A DNA stretch of 64,000 nucleotides from Marinoscillum sp040222955 (GTDB lineage: Bacteria; Bacteroidota; Bacteroidia; Cytophagales; Cyclobacteriaceae), in the NCBI RefSeq assembly GCF_040222955.1, contig NZ_JAVKCA010000025.1, positions 74,012 to 138,011 of the forward strand, written 5' to 3'. This document shows, piece after piece, positions 17,992 through 25,913 of this stretch; within the stretch, counting starts at the first letter, position 1; every line of letters starts with the position of its first letter. The notes below the pieces were generated by a model. It was given only the letters and a program-made list of their open reading frames with translations, had not been told where the DNA came from and searched no databases. Both the position numbers and the translations under genes were made by a program.

Positions 17992-20900
17992 TCGTATCGT
18001 GGGTTTAGTGAAAATTTGATTTCATTTATTCCGAGCTTGTAATCAGCTTCGGAGGATTTCAATATAAAGTACAGGTCGTGCATCCCATTGGAGTCAACAT
18101 CCATTCCTGCTTCCCCATCAGGTTGAGCAGGATTCAGGACAGTCTTCCCTGCCATTGGCCCATCAGGGGTCTCCAGGTGTAACTCTATCTCAATAGGTAC
18201 CTCGGTTGAGTTGGCACCAGAGAAGAAATACCCTACTGAGATACTCCGGATGTTGGTGAGGTCCATACTGCGGTAAACCAGTGTGGGGTTGCTGCCACTC
18301 TTCACCACGAACCGGGCATCTCCATTCTCCACAGGGCCCACTATAGTGAAGTCAATCAATTCATCCGCCTGCTCCGCCTGGCGTACAGGTATGGATAAGG
18401 TCCGTTCTATCGTTCCGGTCAGTTTACCCACTCCCGGACTCCCATCATCAGTATAAGAAGCGGAAATTCGCAGGTGCTCATCAGTCATCCCAGTAGTACT
18501 CAACCTCCCCTTCACACCAATCGACTCAAATTCATCCTCCACCGGATCGTTGACTGAAAAGATGTAATCCACGATTTGTTTTGCAGCGGTCATGCTAAAA
18601 TCAGGATGACCGATCATCATCCCATCTCCCCAAACGCCGCTCCCACCATTGATGATTTTTTTGGCCAAAAGCTCAATGGCAATATAGTCCTGGTCATACT
18701 TTTCGGCAATCTGATAGAAACTCGGCCCAATGGACTTTTCATTGAGCTTATGGCAACTTTTGCAGTCACTCGCCTGAATCAGCTGGAGACCAGGTGCCAG
18801 TCCTTTAGAGCTTTCAGCATCTAAAGCTGCCAAACTTGCTGGTGCACGGTTGTCGCTCCCCTTGTACTTGGATAGTCCAACAATCACCCGATCAGGTGAG
18901 ATTCCCTGACCCAGCGCTCCATCCTCCGCATCGGTCACAAGCACCTCGTAAGACACCGGCCTTCCAGGCCAGTAGAAGGATTGATTGTCAGCAAACTGCA
19001 CAGACACCTGTGGGGTGGTATTCCCTGCAATCACCTGAAGTTGATCAGTGGCTGTTGCGCCTTGCTCATCCCTCGTTAGTAGCTGTACTTCGTAGGTTCC
19101 CGCTTTGGTGAGATTAATCTCCTGTATTTGACCATCAAGGGTGAAAGTTTCCGGACCGCTGATCTGCCAACTGTGCGTAAGTACTGCCCGGTCATCCGGA
19201 TCTGATGATTCTTTGGCTGAAAGGGTCAGTTTCAACGGTAATGCACCATTGGTTGCAGTTGATGAAATTCTGGCTACAGGCGGGCGGTTGCCATTGATGA
19301 AATGTAGTTTAATCAGCTTCGAATCCCTATTATCGGTAAAATACCCAATGCCATACTCCAACACGTAAAGTGCTCCATCGGGCCCAAAGGCCATGTCGAT
19401 GGGAGAAGCCAAAGTAGTCTGATCCAGCAATGGCTCTATGGATAGAAAATTTCCTTCCTTATCCTGTGAAACCACTTTGATCCAGTCCCTTGCCCAGTCA
19501 AAAGCGAAGAGCTTATGATGAAAATATTCGGGAAACTCGTAACCATGTCTCCGTGTATTGTAATAATCATACACCTCACCTACTCCCACTGATCGTGAAC
19601 CCTTCCCCACACCGGGAAACTGCTCTGTCTCATCAAAAGTATAATACACCATGGCAGGAACCGCCGGAGGTAAATCCACCGCTCCACTGTTGTTGATGGA
19701 GGTGTTCTTTGGTGAAGTCGGATCAAATCTGGGCCCTAATGCACCGGTTTCAAAGTCGTAATCAGCGTAGGCCAGGTTATTGGCATTGAAATATGGCCAG
19801 CCGTAGTTTCCGGGTCGTGCTGCAAAATTGATCTCATCATGAGCCGTTGGTCCACGGTCGGAGGTCACATTGCCATCCGGGCCCACATCCCCCCAATAGA
19901 GCCAACCCTTATCGCCATTGATGGCTATGGTAAAGGGATTTCTGGCTCCCATGATATAAATCTCAGGCAAGCCTTCGGCTGCATCTTTCGGAAACAAATT
20001 TCCATCCGGAATGGTGTATGTGCCGTCTTTTTCCGGGTGGATCCTTAAGATTTTCCCTCTTTTATCCATAGTATTCGATGAGGACTTTTGTGAATCAAAT
20101 GCTGATCTGCCGGGTCGCTCATCCAGAGGAGTGAAACCATCCGAAGCCCTGGAGAAGGTGTTGTCCCCTGTGGAGATGTACAGATTCCCCGCACGGTCAA
20201 ACTCCAGGTCGCCAGCCGAATGACAACACTCATCGCGCTGAGTGGGTATCTCCATGATCACCTTTTCCGATGCCCTATCCAGCCCTTCTGAAGTGAAACA
20301 AAACCGGGATATATGCTGCTTAGGCTCGTCTCCCGGAGGTGAGTAAAAAACATAGGCCCAATGATTTTCAGCATAGTTCGGATCCAAAACAATCCCCAGC
20401 AAGCCATCCTCCTCGCCGGTGTACACCTCCAGTTTATCTATTTCCTTCGATTGGCCGGTACCAGGATTATACATATTGATGGTTCCTTTTCGCTCAATCC
20501 AATACACCACTGAGTTTTCAGTCACCACGAGAGCCATCGGCTCCCGCAACGGAGCTACCAGCACTTCCCGTACCAGCCGATCCATCCCGGGTTTAACCTT
20601 AGTTTTAGCTTTAGAATAATCTGGGAAAGACACAGCCAGCACAGACTCATCACATTGAATACGTGCAGTTCCCTGCTCTAAATGGCCTTTGATTTGTCCC
20701 CAGTTGTAAATGGTATCCCGGCAACTAAAAGTAACCAGCCCGCCAGCCTCCAGGTAGCGCTCTATGTAGGTGCGCTCGTCGAATCCCAGATTGGTCACCG
20801 GTGCCCCTATGTATAAGTGGCTGGTTTGGGACAAAATCTTCTCATCCAGCTGCTCCACACTCGCCACAGAATCAAATTGCGCTGTCTGCAAGGTTGGAGC

Positions 20901-21014
20901 ATCAGTAGCCCGTATCACCAACAATGACTCCCTGCTCTGGCAACTGCTGATGACACTTAGAAAGATGACACTTAAAAGAAGATTAGAATATTGGGATAGC
21001 CGTTTTTGACTCAT
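17988..21014 (-). CDS. PQQ-type aldose/sorbosone dehydrogenase fused to PKD and cytochrome c domains
   Basis: The protein probably oxidises a sugar in the periplasm or at the surface and passes electrons to its own haem. With the start at 21014 it has a signal peptide and lipobox (SVISSC, Cys25). Residues about 45-140 are a short domain reminiscent of a reduced ThuA-like fold. A beta-propeller of the glucose/sorbosone dehydrogenase family follows (LLGIVLDPNYAENHWAYVFYS, DECCHSAGDLEFD, GNLYISTGDNT, RGKILRIHPE). Then come a PKD domain (NRPPVARIS onward), a cytochrome c motif CKSCH (about 751-755) with distal Met candidates near 820, and a C-terminal carbohydrate-binding-like beta domain. The upstream ATG at 21029 would overlap the transporter gene. 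It is coupled by a 4-nt overlap to the next gene. The sugar oxidised is not known. Confidence 0.88.
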   Translation of the reverse strand: MSQKRLSQYSNLLLSVIFLSVISSCQSRESLLVIRATDAPTLQTAQFDSVASVEQLDEKILSQTSHLYIGAPVTNLGFDERTYIERYLEAGGLVTFSCRDTIYNWGQIKGHLEQGTARIQCDESVLAVSFPDYSKAKTKVKPGMDRLVREVLVAPLREPMALVVTENSVVYWIERKGTINMYNPGTGQSKEIDKLEVYTGEEDGLLGIVLDPNYAENHWAYVFYSPPGDEPKQHISRFCFTSEGLDRASEKVIMEIPTQRDECCHSAGDLEFDRAGNLYISTGDNTFSRASDGFTPLDERPGRSAFDSQKSSSNTMDKRGKILRIHPEKDGTYTIPDGNLFPKDAAEGLPEIYIMGARNPFTIAINGDKGWLYWGDVGPDGNVTSDRGPTAHDEINFAARPGNYGWPYFNANNLAYADYDFETGALGPRFDPTSPKNTSINNSGAVDLPPAVPAMVYYTFDETEQFPGVGKGSRSVGVGEVYDYYNTRRHGYEFPEYFHHKLFAFDWARDWIKVVSQDKEGNFLSIEPLLDQTTLASPIDMAFGPDGALYVLEYGIGYFTDNRDSKLIKLHFINGNRPPVARISSTATNGALPLKLTLSAKESSDPDDRAVLTHSWQISGPETFTLDGQIQEINLTKAGTYEVQLLTRDEQGATATDQLQVIAGNTTPQVSVQFADNQSFYWPGRPVSYEVLVTDAEDGALGQGISPDRVIVGLSKYKGSDNRAPASLAALDAESSKGLAPGLQLIQASDCKSCHKLNEKSIGPSFYQIAEKYDQDYIAIELLAKKIINGGSGVWGDGMMIGHPDFSMTAAKQIVDYIFSVNDPVEDEFESIGVKGRLSTTGMTDEHLRISASYTDDGSPGVGKLTGTIERTLSIPVRQAEQADELIDFTIVGPVENGDARFVVKSGSNPTLVYRSMDLTNIRSISVGYFFSGANSTEVPIEIELHLETPDGPMAGKTVLNPAQPDGEAGMDVDSNGMHDLYFILKSSEADYKLGINEIKFSLNPRYE

Positions 21015-21015
21015 T

Positions 21016-22404
21016 TTACCTATTACCATTCAACTCCATTTTTACTTTTTGCATGAATTTTTCATCCAGCTTATACATGCTCATGAATCCAAACGAAACA
21101 AGGGCTCCCAACCCGGCAATGACGCTGATCATGAGTCTGATTCCCAAAAGTGCTTCAGTGGTCTGTTCCACATTGGGCTCGAAACCAAAACCGGCCAGAA
21201 GATACCCCGAGATAGCGCCACCGATGGTCCAGCCGAACTTCTGTGACATGGACGAAGAAGAAAACACAAGTCCTGTGGCCCTGCGTCCTGTTTTCCATTC
21301 TGAGTAGTCAGCTATATCCGCATACATAGACCATCCTAAAGGAAGGATGATACCGGCAGAAATCCCAATAAATACGTTCAGAATAAAAATAAGCAATAGT
21401 TGATCGGGTTGTATAAAAAAGAAGACAAAGCTCAGGGCGGCTGAGATCAGAGCGGCATAGCTGAAAGTAGCTTTTTTGCCAAATCGGGCTGCCGTCGGCT
21501 TGGCCAGTAACACCCCTATGATATTGGTTGCCAACCATATAGACATGTAAGCAGAAGACAAGACTGATGAAGTAACCTCATAAGAGCTACCGAAAAAATC
21601 GAGTGTCTGGTCCTTTACATAATATTTGAAATAATAAAGAATGGAGCCATCACGGAGCGAGTTGAAAATCAGCACGAAGATGTTTGCTCCGAGCATGATG
21701 AACCATGGAAGGTTTTTCCCCAGGTCTTTCAAATCGTCTTTGAGGCTGTTCTTTTCCTCTTTTGGTGGTGCCAGGCGCTCGCGTGTCCAGAGGAACGTAA
21801 GCATAAACAGCACCGCGGCAACCACCGCATAAATAGAGATGGTCCACTGAAAACCTGTGGCCTGATCGCTGCTTTGGCTAAAGTACTCTACCAGAGAATT
21901 GGCGGTGGCAGTGACGAACAGACCACCTGAAAAAGCACCAATAAACCTCCAGGAAGCTAATGAAGTACGCTCCGCGCCATCATTGCTCATGACTGCCATA
22001 AGGGAGCCATACGGCACATTCACAGCTGTATACACCATCATCATGAGGGTATAGGTGATATAGGCATAGATTAACTTGCCATCAGGTGAAAGGTCTGGTG
22101 TAGAAAAGGTGAGCACACCGATAATCCCAAAAGGGATGGCGACAAAAAGCAAATAAGGTCTGAACTTTCCCCAGCGGGTCCTCGTACGGTCAGAAATGAG
22201 CCCCATGATGGGATCATTGAGTGCATCCCATACTCTGGTGACCAAAAACATGGTGCCCACTGCCGCAGCAGATATCCCGAATACGTCGGTATAGAAGAAC
22301 AGTAAAAACATGGAAAAAAGCTTCCAAAACATGGAGGAAGCAAAATCTCCAAAACTATATGCAATTTTTTCCTTTAACCGGATCGGTTGGTTCAGATCAT
22401 TCAT
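21016..22404 (-). CDS. GPH-family sugar:cation symporter (MFS)
   Basis: Glycoside-pentoside-hexuronide carriers import disaccharides or oligosaccharides across the inner membrane with Na+ or H+. The 462-residue protein opens with IRLKEKIAYSFGDFASSMFW, the standard N terminus of the family. Diagnostic loops are RVWDALNDPIMGLISDRTRTRWGKFRPY and NVPYGSLMAVMSNDGAERTSL, and about 12 hydrophobic helices can be counted. It sits 6 nt downstream of the GH130 gene and next to the epimerase module. Mannobiose or mannooligosaccharide is therefore the likely cargo, as in known Bacteroides mannan loci. The cargo is an inference. Confidence 0.93.
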   Translation of the reverse strand: MNDLNQPIRLKEKIAYSFGDFASSMFWKLFSMFLLFFYTDVFGISAAAVGTMFLVTRVWDALNDPIMGLISDRTRTRWGKFRPYLLFVAIPFGIIGVLTFSTPDLSPDGKLIYAYITYTLMMMVYTAVNVPYGSLMAVMSNDGAERTSLASWRFIGAFSGGLFVTATANSLVEYFSQSSDQATGFQWTISIYAVVAAVLFMLTFLWTRERLAPPKEEKNSLKDDLKDLGKNLPWFIMLGANIFVLIFNSLRDGSILYYFKYYVKDQTLDFFGSSYEVTSSVLSSAYMSIWLATNIIGVLLAKPTAARFGKKATFSYAALISAALSFVFFFIQPDQLLLIFILNVFIGISAGIILPLGWSMYADIADYSEWKTGRRATGLVFSSSSMSQKFGWTIGGAISGYLLAGFGFEPNVEQTTEALLGIRLMISVIAGLGALVSFGFMSMYKLDEKFMQKVKMELNGNR

Positions 22405-22410
22405 TATGCT

Positions 22411-23601
22411 TTATTTTAGGCCATTGGCCCTCAAAAAAGCCAGGTTTCTGTCTATCAATTCATTCCGGGTTTGCACACTGGCCGCAGAGCGAAGGCCATC
22501 TTCCGGAGTATTTTTACAATAATCTACCAATTGCTCCACGGTAGAGGTGGCTACGTGCATTCGGGTATCAGATGAAGCGTAATAGATATACACATCGCCA
22601 TTGTCTTTCGCTATCCATCCGTTGGTAAAGAGTACATTGGATACGTCTCCGACCCGCTCCTCGTCTTGTGGGGCCATAAAGTGACCAGCTGGTCTGTGAA
22701 TCACCCTGGATGGATCATCCAGAGCGGTCATGAACATGTAGAGCACATACCGCAGACCCGCTGCCGTATTTCTGACCCCATGCGCCAGGTGCAGCCAGCC
22801 ATCACTGGTTTTGATGGGAGCCGGACCCTGTCCGTTCTTTACTTCTTTGATTGTATGATAGATTTTTGGATCAATGATTTTTTCGTCTCGAACACTGGCA
22901 TTTTCCATACTGGAAACCAGACCCCAGCCGATACCGCCCCCCTTTCCTGCGTCGATAAATCCATCCTGCGGACGGGTGTAGAGTGCATATTTGCCGTCTA
23001 CAAACTCAGGGTGTAGCACCACGTTTCGCTGCTGGCTACCACCAGAATCGAGATCTGCCAGCCGCTCCCAGGTCACCAGGTCTTTGGTTCGCGCAATGCC
23101 ACACTTGGCCGTGGCTGCGGACTGATCCGCCTCTGGCGCATTGTGGTCTCTTCTTTCCGTACAGAAAAGACCATAGATCCAGCCATCTTCGTGCCGGGTG
23201 AGTCGCATGTCGTAGACATTGGTATCCGGCTCATGAGTCTCAGGTAGGGAGATCGGGTGGTCCCAAAACCTGAAGTTATCTATGCCGGATTCGCTTTCTG
23301 CTACCGCAAAAAAGGACTTTCGGTCGTAACCCTCCACTCGCACAACCAGGCAAAATTTGCCATTGAATTCGATGGCCCCTGAATTGAAAGCGGCGTTCAT
23401 TCCCTGGCGTTCCATAAGCAAGGGATTGGTTTCCGGGTTGAGGTCGTACCGCCAATGGACCGGCGCATGTGCGGCCGTTAGTATCGGATTTTTATATCGC
23501 TGATAGATCCCGTTGGATCTGCCAATTGGTTCGTTTTTGATGCTTAGAAACAGCTCATGCTTGTACAGCATGGCTTTAACCCTTTCTAAAGATTTACTCA
23601 T
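22411..23601 (-). CDS. GH130 beta-1,4-mannosylglucose phosphorylase
   Basis: The enzyme should phosphorolyse 4-O-beta-mannosyl-glucose to mannose-1-phosphate and glucose in the cytoplasm. The 396-residue protein has no signal peptide. Its sequence shows the five-bladed propeller family features: QRYKNPILTAAHAP, NAAFNSGAIEFNGKF, EPDTNVYDMRLT with Asp131 as the catalytic acid, and GQGPAPIKTSDGWLHLAHGV. Asp131 matches the catalytic residue number I recall for the Bacteroides fragilis enzyme. It is the first gene of the GH130-transporter-dehydrogenase-TIM barrel-epimerase run. A conserved dyad lies 77-115 nt upstream. Assignment to the GH130_1 type rests on the epimerase partner and on overall sequence. 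Confidence 0.94.
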   Translation of the reverse strand: MSKSLERVKAMLYKHELFLSIKNEPIGRSNGIYQRYKNPILTAAHAPVHWRYDLNPETNPLLMERQGMNAAFNSGAIEFNGKFCLVVRVEGYDRKSFFAVAESESGIDNFRFWDHPISLPETHEPDTNVYDMRLTRHEDGWIYGLFCTERRDHNAPEADQSAATAKCGIARTKDLVTWERLADLDSGGSQQRNVVLHPEFVDGKYALYTRPQDGFIDAGKGGGIGWGLVSSMENASVRDEKIIDPKIYHTIKEVKNGQGPAPIKTSDGWLHLAHGVRNTAAGLRYVLYMFMTALDDPSRVIHRPAGHFMAPQDEERVGDVSNVLFTNGWIAKDNGDVYIYYASSDTRMHVATSTVEQLVDYCKNTPEDGLRSAASVQTRNELIDRNLAFLRANGLK

Positions 23602-23684
23602 TGGTTGCTGAAATTGGTTTTGACTTTAATATTTCAATCAAGTATTCAATATGATGCTTTATTTAATAGCATGAAATGTCCATA

Positions 23685-23716
23685 ATCATTTCACGCCCTA
23701 TTTTTGATGAAATGAT
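23685..23716. promoter_or_regulatory. Dyad ATCATTT-N18-AAATGAT upstream of GH130 gene
   Basis: The 9-bp arms ATCATTTCA (23685-23693) and TGAAATGAT (23708-23716) are perfectly inverted. The site lies inside a block of about 44 bp (23678-23721) that is also found upstream of the esterase gene at 24775-24818. It begins 84 nt before the GH130 start. I read it as the operator of a locus regulator. A hairpin in the leader is an alternative, but the conserved flank GTCCATA outside the arms favours protein binding. Confidence 0.55.
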
Positions 23717-23778
23717 GCTGAGCATTCTGTGCGGTTAAATATTGGCCTGTAACAATTAAAAAAATTGTTTTATCCGGG

Positions 23779-24672
23779 TTAATTCCCATGTAGTGAAAGC
23801 ATTTTAAGTGCATATCTTTCACCTAGTTCCCGCACTCCTTCCGAGTCGAAATGAACACTGTCTGCCTGGGCTGTGCAACCACTCGAAGAAATGACATGGG
23901 CCGTGGGGATAACCTCTGGCAAGGTGGCTATGATCTCGTTCATACTGGCACACACCCCACCCTGATCGGCATGCACCACTTCTCCGGCGAGCAATGGCAC
24001 CGCTTCCTGATCCAGTGAGAGATCGGTCATCATGTTTTCATAAATCGTTTTCACATAAGTAGGCCATTGGGCATTGCCCGTATTGGTTTCTCCCTGGTGC
24101 AGCAAAATGCCCTTGATTACGCCATCTTTTTGCGCCTTTTTGGCCAAATCGATCAGTCGCTGATAGGGATTGCCGCCATAACCAGTGATCTTATCCTGAA
24201 ACCAATTTTCCGAATAGGTATTGAGATAACTCTGATACTGATCTTTGTCAAACAACCGGATGTCGCAGCCACCGATGGCCACGGAGATAACGCCCACTCG
24301 GATACTATCCGGGAGGTTATCCGTCATAGTGCGCCCGAAATAATCCGCAGGAGACAGCCCCACACCACACTGCGACAGTGGTGGTATGGCCGTATACCAA
24401 CGGCCTTCAGTCCGGCCGGGATTCGTACAAGTCATGGGCTGCATCATCTGAAACCGCTCCTTTCCCACTCTGTCCTGTGATTCTATTTTGGCCGAACCTT
24501 CCATGTTCGATTGACCAAAGCACAGGTAGATATGGAAGTTTGGATCGACCAGAACCTCCTTTTTTTCCTGAATGGGCGTCTCAGGTACCGTTTCCATGTC
24601 ATCGGGCCTATCACATCCAAAAAACGGCGCTGATATCAGGCTGCCTAAAAAAACTAAAATTGCTCTATTCAT
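23779..24672 (-). CDS. SGNH-type carbohydrate acetylesterase lipoprotein
   Basis: This is a second putative deacetylase of the mannan locus, unrelated in architecture to the large sialate-esterase-like genes. From the start at 24672 the 297-residue protein has a signal peptide and lipobox APFFGC (Cys20), so it is probably anchored to the outer membrane. Block I is YLCFGQSNMEGS (Ser55). GVISVAIGGCDIRLF and ILLHQGETNTG provide the Gly and Asn/Glu blocks, and DSVHFDSEG near the C terminus supplies the catalytic His. These belong to the SASA/carbohydrate-esterase group that includes plant-wall acetylesterases. An ATG at 24687 adds five residues. It appears to be transcribed from its own promoter with the dyad at 24782-24813. 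Confidence 0.88.
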   Translation of the reverse strand: MNRAILVFLGSLISAPFFGCDRPDDMETVPETPIQEKKEVLVDPNFHIYLCFGQSNMEGSAKIESQDRVGKERFQMMQPMTCTNPGRTEGRWYTAIPPLSQCGVGLSPADYFGRTMTDNLPDSIRVGVISVAIGGCDIRLFDKDQYQSYLNTYSENWFQDKITGYGGNPYQRLIDLAKKAQKDGVIKGILLHQGETNTGNAQWPTYVKTIYENMMTDLSLDQEAVPLLAGEVVHADQGGVCASMNEIIATLPEVIPTAHVISSSGCTAQADSVHFDSEGVRELGERYALKMLSLHGN

Positions 24673-24781
24673 TTTACGCTTTCTCATAATTGTTACGATC
24701 TCATAAAGTCCATCACATGCACTGACAACCTGCCCATACTATGTCAATTTGACTCAATATTTATCGTCTGAAAAGTCCATA

Positions 24782-24813
24782 ATCATTTAACACCCATTTT
24801 TTGACGAATTGAT
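24782..24813. promoter_or_regulatory. Dyad ATCATTT-N18-AATTGAT upstream of esterase gene
   Basis: ATCATTT (24782-24788) and AATTGAT (24807-24813) repeat the GH130-promoter dyad with the same 25-nt offset. The surrounding block 24775-24818 matches 23678-23721 at most positions, including GTCCATAATCATTT, a CCC near the centre and TTTTTGA. It lies about 110 nt before the esterase start at 24672. Confidence 0.5.
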
Positions 24814-24858
24814 ACATGAAAGCTGGTGAAAACCCCAGGTCTCACACCAAAATCCACA

Positions 24859-25818
24859 TTACCAACCCGGCATTTCGTCCAGTGTAATTACTCCCGGATG
24901 ACTATATAAAGCTTTGATTTCAGTTTCGGTATTGCGCTCTTTGACCAGCTCTGCCCAGGGCATAAAAAATATCCAGCGCGGTTGATTTTCCAATACTTCC
25001 AACGAAGGAATCCGCATACATTCACCAATAGCCATGGGCTTGTCACCTACAATCGGAAGAATGTAATCATACCATGACTGATCATATCCCTGATCGTAAA
25101 TATCAAAAGCGAAAACATCCCAATAGGCATCACCCGGATTGTATTCCTCAAAGTCGCGGCTCATGTCCTGCATGTCCCATACCCAAATGAGGTTGGTCAA
25201 TCCTTTTTCCTTTTCAAAATAGTCATGGGTCTGACGATAGAGTTCCGCCGTACCTTTTGCTCCTTTTCGCCCCGCCCACCAGAAAAGCTCCTGATTCATT
25301 TCGTGAAAAGGTCTGAACAGCACTACTACCCCTTTGTCTTCCAAATACTGGAGATAAGTGGCTATATCATCCATGCGTTTTTTCCAGATATTGTTCAAGT
25401 CTGTACCTGGTTTGATCAATGCTTCCCATTGCTGATCGTCAAGCTGCGCATTGAGCAAGCCAGGATCCCAGCCACAAGGCTCACCCATATCCGGTGGGCA
25501 GCAGTGCCACATCAGGTTAATGACGGCTCCCCTGTTCCACTGCTGCTCAGCCTCTTTGATCATCTTCCAGCGGTTGTCAATATTCTCTTGCTGAAAGAGA
25601 AAATCACCGCTCCACAGTGCCGGGTACTGGCCGGTGGTTGCTTTGATATAATCCGTCCATTTTGCCGGCTCGGCATTGGGCTCTTTATTGTGCTGCCCGG
25701 CAATGATCTGCTTACCTGAGATACCATATAAGTAATCCAGTACGTCCTGCTTGTTTTGCGTGTGGCCAATAGATGCCATGAGCATCAAGAGACCTAAAAT
25801 CCATAGCTGTTTTTTCAT
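24859..25818 (-). CDS. GH26 beta-mannanase, clade 2
   Basis: The 319-residue protein is a single-domain GH26 enzyme with a signal peptide (WILGLLMLMASIGHTQ) and no lipobox. Catalytic motifs are LFRPFHEMNQELFWW (acid/base Glu173) and PMAIGECM (nucleophile Glu266). The N-terminal half has IIAGQHNKEPNAE, YPALWSGDF and NLMWHCCPP with several Cys residues. These motifs match the downstream half of its upstream neighbour at 25914-27617 and differ from the clade 1 enzymes at 14348 and 27675. The last residues EMPGW are shared with that neighbour, suggesting tandem duplication. A periplasmic oligomannan-degrading or exo-acting role is possible; specificity cannot be told from sequence. Confidence 0.92.
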   Translation of the reverse strand: MKKQLWILGLLMLMASIGHTQNKQDVLDYLYGISGKQIIAGQHNKEPNAEPAKWTDYIKATTGQYPALWSGDFLFQQENIDNRWKMIKEAEQQWNRGAVINLMWHCCPPDMGEPCGWDPGLLNAQLDDQQWEALIKPGTDLNNIWKKRMDDIATYLQYLEDKGVVVLFRPFHEMNQELFWWAGRKGAKGTAELYRQTHDYFEKEKGLTNLIWVWDMQDMSRDFEEYNPGDAYWDVFAFDIYDQGYDQSWYDYILPIVGDKPMAIGECMRIPSLEVLENQPRWIFFMPWAELVKERNTETEIKALYSHPGVITLDEMPGW

Positions 25819-25843
25819 CTTACTCCTTCAAAAAGTTTATAAC

Positions 25844-25904
25844 AGACCAATCAAAAACGATGTGTCAGCAATATCTGCGGTGACCAGCTGGTTTTGATTG
25901 GTCT
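25844..25904 (-). terminator. Long inverted repeat between two GH26 genes
   Basis: AGACCAATCAAAA (25844-25856) pairs perfectly with TTTTGATTGGTCT (25892-25904) around a 35-nt loop. It starts 9 nt after the stop of the 25914-27617 gene on the minus strand. A terminator or mRNA-processing hairpin is likely. The long loop is unusual for a simple intrinsic terminator. Confidence 0.5.
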
Positions 25905-25913
25905 ATTTCTATT

